Origin: Prolixibacteraceae bacterium
Lineage (GTDB): Bacteria > Bacteroidota > Bacteroidia > Bacteroidales > Prolixibacteraceae
Direction: 5' to 3'
Assembly: GCA_030602265.1 (NCBI GenBank)
Contig: JAUWAB010000001.1
Coordinates: 124,001 to 188,000 of the forward strand
Length of the DNA: 64,000 nucleotides
This document shows positions 27,455 to 37,227 of this stretch, piece after piece (within the stretch, counting starts at the first letter, position 1; each line of letters opens with the position of its first letter). The notes beneath the pieces are model-generated. The model saw only the letters and a list, made by a program, of their open reading frames with translations. It did no database searches and was not told where the DNA came from. The position numbers and the translations under genes were made by a program.

Positions 27455-29134
27455 TCATCTCAGGCTGGATGAATCTTCACGGACGGGACCAGCGGCGCAT
27501 GGATCGAGCAGTGATTTGGCAGCAGGCAAGGCATCATCAAAACTGGCATAGATATTTTCCCTGCCGATATAGTCGGCCAGACCGCTCTTCTCCAGTTCGG
27601 CCTGCACCTCGGGCCTTACGCCTGAAAGGATGACTGTTTTACGGTGGTGTTTCAGTTCGTGCAGGGTCTCCCTGAAATTATGAATCCCCGTAGCATCTAT
27701 AAATGGCACATGCCTCATCCGGATAATCATCACCTGGGTATGTACCTGGAAATTTTTCAGCACCTCCTGATACTTCTTTGCAGCGGCAAAAAAGAAAGGA
27801 CCACTGATCTCGTAGATTTCGATACACGGCGGAATATCCGAGTAATTATCCAGCATGTCGGATTCACTGTCGACAGGAATAATGCTGCTCCCCTTTGACA
27901 TGCGCTGCATAAACAGGAATGCAGCCAGTACAACCCCTATCTGGATGGCCACGGTCAGATCGACCAGGACAGTCAGGACAAAGGTGGTGAGCAGAATGAT
28001 CACATCGTAACGGGAACCTTTAAGAATGGAAATAAAAGATCGCCATTCACTCATATTATAAGCCACCACGATGAGTATACCTGCAAGACAGGACATAGGA
28101 ATCAGTTTGGCCCATCTTCCGAAAAACAGCATGATCAGCAAAAGGGTCAGGGCATGAATAATCCCGGCTACAGGCGTCCGTCCACCGTTCCTGACATTGG
28201 TTGCAGTGCGGGCAATTGCCCCTGTTGCCGGAATTCCCCCAAAAAGAGGTGTAACCACATTGGCGACACCCTGGGCAATAAGCTCTGTATTGGAACGGTG
28301 GTTTCCACCAATCATCCCGTCGGCCACGACGGCAGATAGCAGCGATTCTATCGCTCCCAGGAGGGCAATGGTGAAGGCCGGTTGTACGTATAGCGCCAGA
28401 TTATCCCAGTTGACCTGAGGCAACTGGAAGGAGAAATTTCCTGGTATCTCCCCGAAAACCGTTTCAATGGTGGTTACAGGCAGATCAAAAATGGCAACCA
28501 CAGCAGTAATCAGCACAATGGCAATAAAGGATCCCGGGATTTTACCGGTTATATGCCTTGCAAGTAAAGTGATAAGAATAGTAATCAAGGTAATGCCAAC
28601 GGCAATGTAATTTATTGTCCCGATGTTACCAATATAGGCACCCCATTTATCAATAAAAGCACCTGGAATTATATCGAGCTGAAGTCCTAAAGCATCTTTG
28701 ATCTGAGTCGAAAAAATCACCAATGCAATTCCACTGGTAAAACCTACCACCAGAGGATGTGGAATGTACTTGAGAACGGAACCCAACCTCATCAGACCAA
28801 AACCAATCAGAAATATACCGGCCATAATGGTGGAAATCAGCAGACCGTCGAGTCCATACTCTGTAACGATCCCCAGTACAATTACGATAAATGCACCGGT
28901 AGGCCCCCCTATCTGTACTCGGCTGCCCCCCAGGGCAGAAATGATAAATCCTGCAACCACAGCCGTTATCAGTCCCTTCTCTGGCGAAACCCCGGATGCC
29001 ACAGCAAAGGCAATGGCCAGGGGCAGGGCTACAATCCCCACAATTATTCCTGAAAAAACATCCTTCCGCAATTGCCTGCCTTCATAGCCGGCACGCAGGA
29101 CACTCCACAATTTCGGATAAAATAAACGGCTCAT
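27455..29134 (-). CDS. SulP family inorganic anion transporter with STAS domain
   Basis: DVFSGIIVGIVALPLAIAFAVASGVSPEKGL; C-terminal STAS. Confidence 0.96.
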   Translation of the reverse strand: MSRLFYPKLWSVLRAGYEGRQLRKDVFSGIIVGIVALPLAIAFAVASGVSPEKGLITAVVAGFIISALGGSRVQIGGPTGAFIVIVLGIVTEYGLDGLLISTIMAGIFLIGFGLMRLGSVLKYIPHPLVVGFTSGIALVIFSTQIKDALGLQLDIIPGAFIDKWGAYIGNIGTINYIAVGITLITILITLLARHITGKIPGSFIAIVLITAVVAIFDLPVTTIETVFGEIPGNFSFQLPQVNWDNLALYVQPAFTIALLGAIESLLSAVVADGMIGGNHRSNTELIAQGVANVVTPLFGGIPATGAIARTATNVRNGGRTPVAGIIHALTLLLIMLFFGRWAKLIPMSCLAGILIVVAYNMSEWRSFISILKGSRYDVIILLTTFVLTVLVDLTVAIQIGVVLAAFLFMQRMSKGSSIIPVDSESDMLDNYSDIPPCIEIYEISGPFFFAAAKKYQEVLKNFQVHTQVMIIRMRHVPFIDATGIHNFRETLHELKHHRKTVILSGVRPEVQAELEKSGLADYIGRENIYASFDDALPAAKSLLDPCAAGPVREDSSSLR

Positions 29135-29375
29135 AATGAATGGTTTTTCTGATTCCGCATATCGAATTTACGGATTTATACATCAAAACTACGCTTACAA
29201 TCAGATTTAAGGCGCCAAATTTAGGCATAACCCCACGCCGTTGTCCCTAAACGTGGATAAAAGTTCCCAATATTAAATATATCTGATCTTCAGATATGTT
29301 GAACAACAGTTTTTTTCATATGGCATAAAGAGTGATTCGTTATATTTTTATCTCATCATTTCAATTAAACCAGCT

Positions 29376-29948
29376 ATGTCCATAAATCGAAGAGAATTCC
29401 TCAAAGGACTTACCCTGGCAGGAGGCTCCCTTTTATTTTTCCCAGCATGTAAGGGAAACATCTCATTCTGGAGGGTCCTGACAGAAGAGGAGGCGAGCTT
29501 GCTGACAGCAATTACGGAACAGATCATCCCGGCTGATGAAGACCCCGGCGCAACCGATGCAGGAGTAGTGAATTTTATCGACAAACAACTTTCCGGATTT
29601 TATTCCGGATTAAAGGATTCCTACCGTAACGGTCTGGAAGCTTTTCAGGATTATTGCCGGAAAAAGACAGGGGCCAATTTTGAGGCGTTGGCATGGGATG
29701 TCCAGACCGGGCTTTTAAAAGACCTGGAAGCCAACCGGATTGACCATCCCTACTGGGAGGAGAATACCGCATCCCGTTTTTTCAGCATGATCAGGAACCA
29801 TACGATGCAGGGATTTTATGGCTCGCCCAGACATGGCGGCAATAAGAACTATGTAAGCTATAAAATGATGCGGATCGACTATCCGCATGTCATAGGAAGA
29901 AATATTTACACTCCGCGTTCTGAAACCTTAAACATATACCAGCCATGA
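29376..29948 (+). CDS. Gluconate 2-dehydrogenase subunit 3 family protein
   Basis: Tat-like N-terminus INRREFLKGLTLAGGSLLF; LLTAITEQIIPADEDPGATDAGVVNFIDKQL. Confidence 0.9.
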   Translation: MSINRREFLKGLTLAGGSLLFFPACKGNISFWRVLTEEEASLLTAITEQIIPADEDPGATDAGVVNFIDKQLSGFYSGLKDSYRNGLEAFQDYCRKKTGANFEALAWDVQTGLLKDLEANRIDHPYWEENTASRFFSMIRNHTMQGFYGSPRHGGNKNYVSYKMMRIDYPHVIGRNIYTPRSETLNIYQP

Positions 29949-31603
29949 GAAACCGGCATGTCAATGCAGTCGTAATAGGTTCCGGAGCCGGAGGCGGGCC
30001 TGCAGCCAAAGAACTGGCCAACAACGGAATGACGGTTGTTCTTTTTGAACGGGGCGACTGGCAGGCTTTCGACGAACACAATGATGACGAACTCTGCTCC
30101 CAGCGGACTACAGTCCTCGGCAATGCATATGGCCCCGATCAGGACAAGCACTGGAGAGTTGTAGTCGACAGCCGCGGAAACGAAAGAATTGTTTACCCCC
30201 ATGAGGGTGGATATAACAACAATGCCGCCTGTGTTGGCTCAGGCACATTGAGTTACGGTGCGATGGCCTGGAGGTTTATGCCCGAGGATTTCAGGATGAA
30301 ATCGGAATACGGACATGTTGAGGGCTCGACTCTCGAAGACTGGCCGATCAGTTATGATGACCTGGAACCGTTTTACACCCAGGCTGAATGGGAAATTGGT
30401 GTTGCCGGTGCCGATCCCCAGAATCCGTTTGTACCGGACAGAAAAAAGCCGCTTCCCATGCCACCCTTTGAGTATAACCTTGAAGGCCGGATTTTATTCG
30501 AAGCCGCCAAACGTAAAGGCTGGCACCCCTTTCCTATTCCCATGCTGAGGAACTCCATTCCCTACGCAGGTCGCCCTGCCTGCTACAGGATGCGCACCTG
30601 TGTAGGCTTTGCCTGTCCGGTGAATGCCAAATGCGGGACACAGAACACGGTAATCCCTGTCGCCATGGCTACCGGAAACTGTGAAGTCAGGACCCGCTGC
30701 CAGGTAGCAGAGATCATGTTAGACGACAAAGGCCGGGCCACAGGGGTAAAGTATTTCGACCGGTTCAACAAACCTCAGATACAAACAGCCGATGTGGTGG
30801 TAGTGGCAGGCTCAGCCACAGAAACGGCACGCCTTCTGCTCAATTCAAAATCGAAACTCTTTCCGGCCGGGGCTGGCAATAATTACGACTGGGTGGGGAG
30901 AAACCTCCAGGGCCATGCCTATACCGCAGCTTTCGGACTGTTCGACGATGAGGTCTACGATGACGTTGGCCCCGGCGCATGTATTGCGATTTGTGATTTC
31001 AACCACCATGTTGACGGGATTGTCGGGGGCGGTCTGTTAGCCAACGAATTTATCCCGATGCCATACCTGTACACAGGTACCAGGCCTCCGGGAGCCGCAG
31101 GATGGGGAAAGGAACACAAAGATTTCCAGAGGAATCAGTTTAAAAAGACCATTGCTGTAATGGGACCGTTCCAGGAGATTCCAAACTTTGAATCCAGGGT
31201 GAGCGTAGATCCTGCTGTAAAGGATTTCTGGGGGATCCCGGTAGCAAGGCTCAGCGGCAGCAGGCACCCTTATGACCGGAAAGGCTGTGAGATGATGTCG
31301 GCCAGGGCAGAAGAATGGCTGCTGGAAGCCGGGGCGCATTTTACCTGGCAAAGAATCGGGGGTGGTCCCGGACTTAGCGGAGGCCAGCACCAGGCTGGTA
31401 CCTGCAGGATGGGCAATGATAAGAAAACATCCGTAACCAACCGGTTCGGGCAACTTCACGAAATCGATAATGTTTTTGTGGCCGACGGAAGTCTGGTGGT
31501 CACCAATGGCGGTTTCAATCCGGCCCTTACCATCATGGCACTCGGTTTTTATGTAGGGCACCACATTGCAGATATGTGGAAAGGAACACGTCTTAAATCG
31601 TAA
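29945..31603 (+). CDS. GMC family oxidoreductase (FAD)
   Basis: VVIGSGAGGGPAAKELANNGMTVVLFERG; C-terminal GMC domain; ATGA overlap with upstream gene. Confidence 0.94.
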   Translation: MRNRHVNAVVIGSGAGGGPAAKELANNGMTVVLFERGDWQAFDEHNDDELCSQRTTVLGNAYGPDQDKHWRVVVDSRGNERIVYPHEGGYNNNAACVGSGTLSYGAMAWRFMPEDFRMKSEYGHVEGSTLEDWPISYDDLEPFYTQAEWEIGVAGADPQNPFVPDRKKPLPMPPFEYNLEGRILFEAAKRKGWHPFPIPMLRNSIPYAGRPACYRMRTCVGFACPVNAKCGTQNTVIPVAMATGNCEVRTRCQVAEIMLDDKGRATGVKYFDRFNKPQIQTADVVVVAGSATETARLLLNSKSKLFPAGAGNNYDWVGRNLQGHAYTAAFGLFDDEVYDDVGPGACIAICDFNHHVDGIVGGGLLANEFIPMPYLYTGTRPPGAAGWGKEHKDFQRNQFKKTIAVMGPFQEIPNFESRVSVDPAVKDFWGIPVARLSGSRHPYDRKGCEMMSARAEEWLLEAGAHFTWQRIGGGPGLSGGQHQAGTCRMGNDKKTSVTNRFGQLHEIDNVFVADGSLVVTNGGFNPALTIMALGFYVGHHIADMWKGTRLKS

Positions 31604-31607
31604 AATC

Positions 31608-32672
31608 ATGGTCAATATCAAAACTTTCGGGCCTCTGGCCATGTTGCTGTCGATTCTGGCGCTCCTGATACTCTTTACAGGTGGTTTTTATGTATGGTGG
31701 AACAATGCTTCTCCTGAAAAAACTTGTGTCAGCTGCCACGAAATCAACCATGCCTTCAACAGCTGGAATGCCTCAGCACACCGTGAAATTGGCTGTAAGG
31801 AATGTCACGGGACAGCTCTGGGAAACGGGATTCACAGTCTGAAGGAGAAATCCAGAATGGTTCTTACACATGTCAGCAACAATATCCACAGCGACGACAT
31901 CCGGCTGTCGGAGGAACAGATCCTGCAAACCATGAACCGCTGCCGGAACTGTCACCAGTCTGAGTACACCAAATGGCAGTCGGGAGGCCACTCTGCCCAT
32001 TATTCGGCCATCTTTCTGAACGAAGCACAGAACAGCCGGGAGCAGCTCAATTATGACTGTCTGCGTTGCCATGGTATGTTCTATGAAAAAACCATTTCCG
32101 ACCTTGTGGAACCATTATCGGTTGCGGGGCCCTGGCGACTAAAAGAGCCAGGCAAAGCACTTCAGCCAGCCATTCCCTGTATGGCCTGCCATCAGATTCA
32201 CAGCGACGGTGAGCCGCTCCCGCAGCCCGATTATTCCGAACCGAAAAACATTTTCTACGGCAGAAAAATGTCTGAGAAATCAATAGCATTTTACAGCCGG
32301 CATGAAAAAACACATTTTACCCTGAAGAATCTGCCGGAACCAGTGATCCTGATACATGGAGATACAGTAAAAACGCCTAAAGACCCGGTCTACAGACTTT
32401 GTGTCCAGTGCCATGCCCCATCTGTGTGGCATGAGGCCGGAACGGCAGATGACCGAACACCGGTCGGGGTTCACGAGGGGATCAGTTGCCGGGCATGCCA
32501 TGAACCTCACAGCAACAACCAGCGAAATTCATGCGATAAATGCCACCCGGCCATCAGCAACTGCAACCTGGATGTTAAAACAATGAATACCAGCTATCTG
32601 TCACCATCAAGCCCGAACAACATCCATTTTGTAAGTTGCCGGAACTGTCATCCGGACCAGAAACTCCGATAA
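31608..32672 (+). CDS. Membrane-anchored multiheme c-type cytochrome (nine CXXCH)
   Basis: N-terminal TM then CVSCH, CKECH, CRNCH, CLRCH, CMACH, CVQCH, CRACH, CDKCH, CRNCH; ATG 31608 preferred over 31566. Confidence 0.92.
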   Translation: MVNIKTFGPLAMLLSILALLILFTGGFYVWWNNASPEKTCVSCHEINHAFNSWNASAHREIGCKECHGTALGNGIHSLKEKSRMVLTHVSNNIHSDDIRLSEEQILQTMNRCRNCHQSEYTKWQSGGHSAHYSAIFLNEAQNSREQLNYDCLRCHGMFYEKTISDLVEPLSVAGPWRLKEPGKALQPAIPCMACHQIHSDGEPLPQPDYSEPKNIFYGRKMSEKSIAFYSRHEKTHFTLKNLPEPVILIHGDTVKTPKDPVYRLCVQCHAPSVWHEAGTADDRTPVGVHEGISCRACHEPHSNNQRNSCDKCHPAISNCNLDVKTMNTSYLSPSSPNNIHFVSCRNCHPDQKLR

Positions 32673-32687
32673 AGAGTGATCCGTGAA

Positions 32688-33701
32688 CTACAGTGAATTC
32701 CTTTCGATAAACTCGAAGGGTGTTCTGATCTGCCGAAATTCCTGACGGATAATCATCTGGGCAATCAGCCGGCCTATTTCATCATGATTTGTCGAAATGG
32801 TGGTGATGCCATTTTCCAGCAATTCCTTGACCGGATTATCATTATAAGCAACCACACCGGCATCAGTCCCGGTTTTCCAGCCATTAGCGCGCATAATCCG
32901 GATAAACTGGTAAAGATCATCATCCGAAACAATTACGTATGCTTCATTCTTCCTGATATTTTCCGGCTGTAAACGGTCAATAACCGAAAACGGAAAACCA
33001 TTAATCTGGCAGAATATCCTGAAACCCCGGAGAATGCGCCTCGAATAATACTGATCTGAAGGAAATACCAGGTTTATCTGCCGGTATTTTCTGAGCAAGC
33101 GGATGCCTTTGGTCAGGGCAGACTGAATATCATTCTCAAACTCCTGATAAACAACAGGATATTGTTGAAGATTATCCGGAAACCGGTCGGCAATGATTAC
33201 CTTCTCCCTGGGTATTCTTCGGATGACACTGCCGAAATCAGCCTTATCGTCATTGAAATGAGGCAAAATAATAAAATAATCGTAATTACTCAGATTATTG
33301 TCAATGATGGTCGCAAACTCTGCAAGGTCATGATTGTAAATAAAAACATCAACTCCAGCTTTTGCGCCCAATGTTCCGGCCAATGAATAATATATACTTC
33401 TTTTATAATTGCTGAGTTTATTAAAAACCAGGGCTACCCTCAGTTTTTTGTAAACGCTCACCTGATTGACAAAATAACCCTTACCCTTGACAGCCAGCAG
33501 TATGCCTTTATTTTTCAGCCATACATAAGCTTTCTCGACCGTATCCCTGGAAAGGAGCAGTTCTTCACTGATTTCGTTTATGGAAGGAATCCGCTGGCCC
33601 TGCTTGAATATGCCGGTTTCAATATCGCTAATAATCAGATCGACCACCTGCTTGTATTTGGGTACCTCCGATTCCGGATTTATCCGTTCATATAGTTCCA
33701 T
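32688..33701 (-). CDS. GntR family transcriptional regulator with LacI-type sensor domain
   Basis: N-terminal winged helix (IFKQGQRIPSINEISEELLLSRDTVEKAYVWLKNKGIL). Confidence 0.92.
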   Translation of the reverse strand: MELYERINPESEVPKYKQVVDLIISDIETGIFKQGQRIPSINEISEELLLSRDTVEKAYVWLKNKGILLAVKGKGYFVNQVSVYKKLRVALVFNKLSNYKRSIYYSLAGTLGAKAGVDVFIYNHDLAEFATIIDNNLSNYDYFIILPHFNDDKADFGSVIRRIPREKVIIADRFPDNLQQYPVVYQEFENDIQSALTKGIRLLRKYRQINLVFPSDQYYSRRILRGFRIFCQINGFPFSVIDRLQPENIRKNEAYVIVSDDDLYQFIRIMRANGWKTGTDAGVVAYNDNPVKELLENGITTISTNHDEIGRLIAQMIIRQEFRQIRTPFEFIERNSL

Positions 33702-33819
33702 ACCGACATTGGATTGAAAATAAACAGTGCGAATATCCGAAAAGAAAGGATGAATTGCAACTTAAACAAAGACAGAATTATTTCGGACATTCCTCTCTTT
33801 TAATTAAATTATCTTATTT

Positions 33820-34368
33820 TTGGCGCTGTTGTTCAAAAACGTAATTATCATGAATATTCCAGGCAATATTACAAAAATGACCGGTAATCAAACCATTCAG
33901 GGCAAAGCATGTAACCGGATATGGACAAAAGCCATCGGCATTCCGGTGATAATGGCATTGTTTTTTTCTCTGACAGCCTGCGGGGGGCAGTCGACCCAAA
34001 ACACGGGAACAGCAGTCGGAAATACCGAAACCTCTGGACTGCAAGCCATGCAGGATCACCCCGGAAAGCGGGTTTACGAGCAGTATTGCAAAGCTTGTCA
34101 CATGGCCGACGGGTCGGGGCTCAGGGGTATGCATCCACCGCTTATCAATAACAAAACAGTAAACGGAAAAACCGATAAGCTGATTGAGGTGACCATGAAA
34201 GGCATGTCAGGGAAAGTGGTCATCGACGGAGTGGAATACAACGGCATAATGCCTCCACACAACCATCTGACCGACAAACAGATTGCAGATGTGCTCACCT
34301 ACATCAGACAAAGTTTTTCCAACAACTCCGGAGCGGTTACTCCGGCTGAGGTGGCAAAACTCCGGTAA
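33820..34368 (+). CDS. c-type cytochrome (single CXXCH)
   Basis: YEQYCKACHMADGSGLRGMHPPL; start may be 33850. Confidence 0.9.
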   Translation: MALLFKNVIIMNIPGNITKMTGNQTIQGKACNRIWTKAIGIPVIMALFFSLTACGGQSTQNTGTAVGNTETSGLQAMQDHPGKRVYEQYCKACHMADGSGLRGMHPPLINNKTVNGKTDKLIEVTMKGMSGKVVIDGVEYNGIMPPHNHLTDKQIADVLTYIRQSFSNNSGAVTPAEVAKLR

Positions 34369-36286
34369 TCAGCAGGGTTGTCCTCCGGTTACGGGCCCTT
34401 CCTTCCACCGTATCATTGGTATCCAGGGGAACCGTATAGCCATATCCTTTGGAGGTGAGCCTGCGGTGATCGATCCCTTTACTTACAAGGTAATTCACCA
34501 CTGACCCGGCCCTTCTTTCAGAGAGGTTCTGGTTATAGGATTCGGTACCGACATTGTCGGTATGTCCCTGAATTTCGACCTTTAGACGGCTGTTTTTTTC
34601 CAGAAATCCGACCAGTGTATTGAGTTCGGTTTCCGACTGCTCAAGAAGATCATGGGAACCGGTTTCGAAAAACACATTATACAAGTGAGTCTGACTTCCG
34701 ATTTCAACCGGAGTCAGTAAAATTTCGCGGTAAACAGGCCCAGGAATACCTACAGCCTCTTCAACCATAAAATATTCTGAATAGAACAGGAAACCCGGTT
34801 CATTCACATGAAAGGCAAACTCCTGACCCACGGGCAAAGTAACGGTAAACATTCCTTTTACATCTGCTGTAATCCGGAAATCGATGGTATTTCCCTGGTT
34901 AATTCCGGCAAGGTGCACGGAAGCCTGCACCGGTGTGCCGGTTTTGCCATTCTTTACCTGTCCACGAATATAGGTTACCGGCTCAGTTCTCAGAAATTCA
35001 TCAAGTTCAAAAGTGTAGATATCCATGCCCCGCTCCGGCTCACGGTTCGAAGCCAGATACGCCACGGAGCCGGTCCTGTCGATAACCAGTCCCTGTTCAT
35101 TCTCCCTGGTATTTACAGGGTATCCCATATTCTCAGCCTTTGTCATGGTACCATCGGGCTTTATGGATGACCGGAACAGGTCGAAGCCCCCGAATCCCGG
35201 CCAATAATCTGAACTGAAAAAGAGGTCGCGGCCGTTGGGATGTATAAATGGGGAAATTTCATCACCAAGAGTATTGATACTGTCGCCAAGGTTAACCGGA
35301 TCACCCCAAACGGGCAGACCGTCAGGCCTCCAGCCTTTCAGCTCAGCTTTCCAGAGGTCCTTGTTGCCCTTTCCTCCCGGCCTGTTGCTGGAAAAGTAGA
35401 GTACATCCCCAAATGCCGATAAAGAAGGTTGACCCTCCCAGGCCGCAGTATTCAGCGGCCTGCCTGCATTCCTGGGTGGTGTCCAGGCGCCGTTCAGCAT
35501 CCTTGAGAACCAAATATCACAACTTCCGAATCCGTCAGGATGGTTACAAAGGGTAAAAAAGAGTAGAGTCCCATCGGCGGAGATCGTCTGCGCCCCCTCA
35601 TTCAGATGGGAATTAACGGATGATAGCGGCACTGCTTCCGACCATACATCACCCGCAAAGGAACTGATAAAGAAGTCCTCCTGCCACAGGTTGGTACGTC
35701 CCTCAACAGGCAAGAGCCGGGTAAAAACCAGTGTGGAACCGTCGACGGTCAGTGAAGGCCAGTACTCATCGTATATTGAGTTAACCGAATCACCCAGAGT
35801 AACCGGATCAAATCCTGATGGCTTTTGTATAGCACTTCGTGCAAATCCGGCGCTCTCCATTATCCTTTCCGCTCTGGCAACCAGTCCGGAAGCCGGATTC
35901 CCGGCAAGGTACATTTCCATCCTTTCATAAGCTTCCTGATATCTGCCAGCCCTGAAAAAAGACTCTCCCAGCCTGAAGTTAAGCAGTGAAGGGAATCCTT
36001 TGACCAAAGATGCTTTTTCCAGATAAACCAGTTCATTCCCATCCTCTCTCCTGTCCCGGTAAATTTCCGCCATTAGCAGCAGCATTTCAAGGTTCGAACT
36101 TTCAATATCCAGCACTCTTGAAGCCAGACTGAATGCCTTTCCTGCATCTCCTGAACGGTAAGCTTCGGTTGCAGAAGCTGCCATGCGTCCGGTTCGACCC
36201 TGGCTCTGAGCGTAAGAAATAACCGGAAAAAAGACAATCAGGGTGATGGTCAGAAAACATATTATCCGAAAACCATTATTTACCAT
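34337..36286 (-). CDS. OmpA family protein with TPR and PD40 repeats (PorE-like)
   Basis: TPR, PD40 propeller, carboxypeptidase-like domain, OmpA_C VEIQGHTDNVGTESYNQNLSERRA; start 36286 preferred. Confidence 0.9.
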   Translation of the reverse strand: MVNNGFRIICFLTITLIVFFPVISYAQSQGRTGRMAASATEAYRSGDAGKAFSLASRVLDIESSNLEMLLLMAEIYRDRREDGNELVYLEKASLVKGFPSLLNFRLGESFFRAGRYQEAYERMEMYLAGNPASGLVARAERIMESAGFARSAIQKPSGFDPVTLGDSVNSIYDEYWPSLTVDGSTLVFTRLLPVEGRTNLWQEDFFISSFAGDVWSEAVPLSSVNSHLNEGAQTISADGTLLFFTLCNHPDGFGSCDIWFSRMLNGAWTPPRNAGRPLNTAAWEGQPSLSAFGDVLYFSSNRPGGKGNKDLWKAELKGWRPDGLPVWGDPVNLGDSINTLGDEISPFIHPNGRDLFFSSDYWPGFGGFDLFRSSIKPDGTMTKAENMGYPVNTRENEQGLVIDRTGSVAYLASNREPERGMDIYTFELDEFLRTEPVTYIRGQVKNGKTGTPVQASVHLAGINQGNTIDFRITADVKGMFTVTLPVGQEFAFHVNEPGFLFYSEYFMVEEAVGIPGPVYREILLTPVEIGSQTHLYNVFFETGSHDLLEQSETELNTLVGFLEKNSRLKVEIQGHTDNVGTESYNQNLSERRAGSVVNYLVSKGIDHRRLTSKGYGYTVPLDTNDTVEGRARNRRTTLLITGVLPPQPE

Positions 36287-36477
36287 AGAAACCGCTGTTA
36301 TTTTACCAAAATAAACGTAAGAATACACAAAAAGTGCCATAACAAGCGAATTTTCTTGATTCAGGTTCTTGTAAATATTATATTTTTTGCATTAAATTGC
36401 AGTTACAATTAATTTAAACCATATTTTTATATTGGTGTTTATATAACTGTTATTCAACATTATTTTCGAAACATATA

Positions 36478-36669
36478 ATGAAACGGGATTTTTCCAAACA
36501 TGGGCACCGTGACAAACTTGACAAGGTAGATAAAAAAGCTGCCCTTCCTGGTGCTGTTAAGAAGGAGAAAGGTTCAAAACGGCGACTTTCAATTTATGAC
36601 GATTTCGATGAGGAAGACATGGATGATTTCGATCCCAGGTCAATTAAACCTTCCAGAATGAAAAAATAA
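36478..36669 (+). CDS. Small highly charged hypothetical protein (63 aa)
   Basis: Intact ORF with basic then acidic then basic segments, flanked by non-coding sequence and a 12-bp hairpin. Confidence 0.55.
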   Translation: MKRDFSKHGHRDKLDKVDKKAALPGAVKKEKGSKRRLSIYDDFDEEDMDDFDPRSIKPSRMKK

Positions 36670-36703
36670 TCGGGAAATGATGATCGTTTGCATTTCCCGA
36701 TTA
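36661..36703 (-). terminator. Shared convergent terminator
   Basis: AATCGGGAAATG / CATTTCCCGATT stem, T-run on minus strand. Confidence 0.75.
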
Positions 36704-36734
36704 AGTTGGCAACACTAAATTGACACAACGCATG

Positions 36735-37217
36735 TTACTCGTCTGAAAAAGCTTCAATTCCGGGATACCGGTATTTCTCCCGGGCAATTTCTTCCGGGAA
36801 TAAGAAATATTTGACTTCAGCCGTAGAATATACGACACCCTCCTTGCCGGATATTTTACAGGATATGGTTGCTATGCGCTTTGCCTTTTCTTTCAGGCTT
36901 GCGGAAATTGTTATTACGCCATCGGTTATCAGCAGTGGTCGTTTGTATTGGATTTCCATCCCTGAGGTTACGCCGGAAGTCCCACATTTTACAAAAACAT
37001 ACCAACTGGCTATTTCATCCATAAGGGTAGCCTGAATACCCCCGTGCAGAACATCCCTGAAACCTTCGAACCTGCGTTCAGGGATCCAGAAAGCCAACAG
37101 ATCTTCACCGTTATCCCAGAATTCAAGCTTTAACCCGAACCTGTTTGCAGAAGAACACCCAAAACAACCGTATCCGTTGTCTTCACTGTCCCTGAATGGA
37201 TTTCTGATCCTGCGCAT
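36735..37217 (-). CDS. PaaI family thioesterase
   Basis: Hotdog fold, DVLHGGIQATLMDEIASW. Confidence 0.92.
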   Translation of the reverse strand: MRRIRNPFRDSEDNGYGCFGCSSANRFGLKLEFWDNGEDLLAFWIPERRFEGFRDVLHGGIQATLMDEIASWYVFVKCGTSGVTSGMEIQYKRPLLITDGVITISASLKEKAKRIATISCKISGKEGVVYSTAEVKYFLFPEEIAREKYRYPGIEAFSDE

Positions 37218-37227
37218 CCGTGTCGGG

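Noticed and set aside
32677-32689. AGTGATCCG near the GntR gene as a repeat-module remnant
   Set aside because: Nine bases is too short to distinguish from chance although the motif ends other modules.
29376-34368. Mobile element or defence island
   Set aside because: No integrase, transposase, nuclease or toxin-like genes; this is a metabolic redox cluster.
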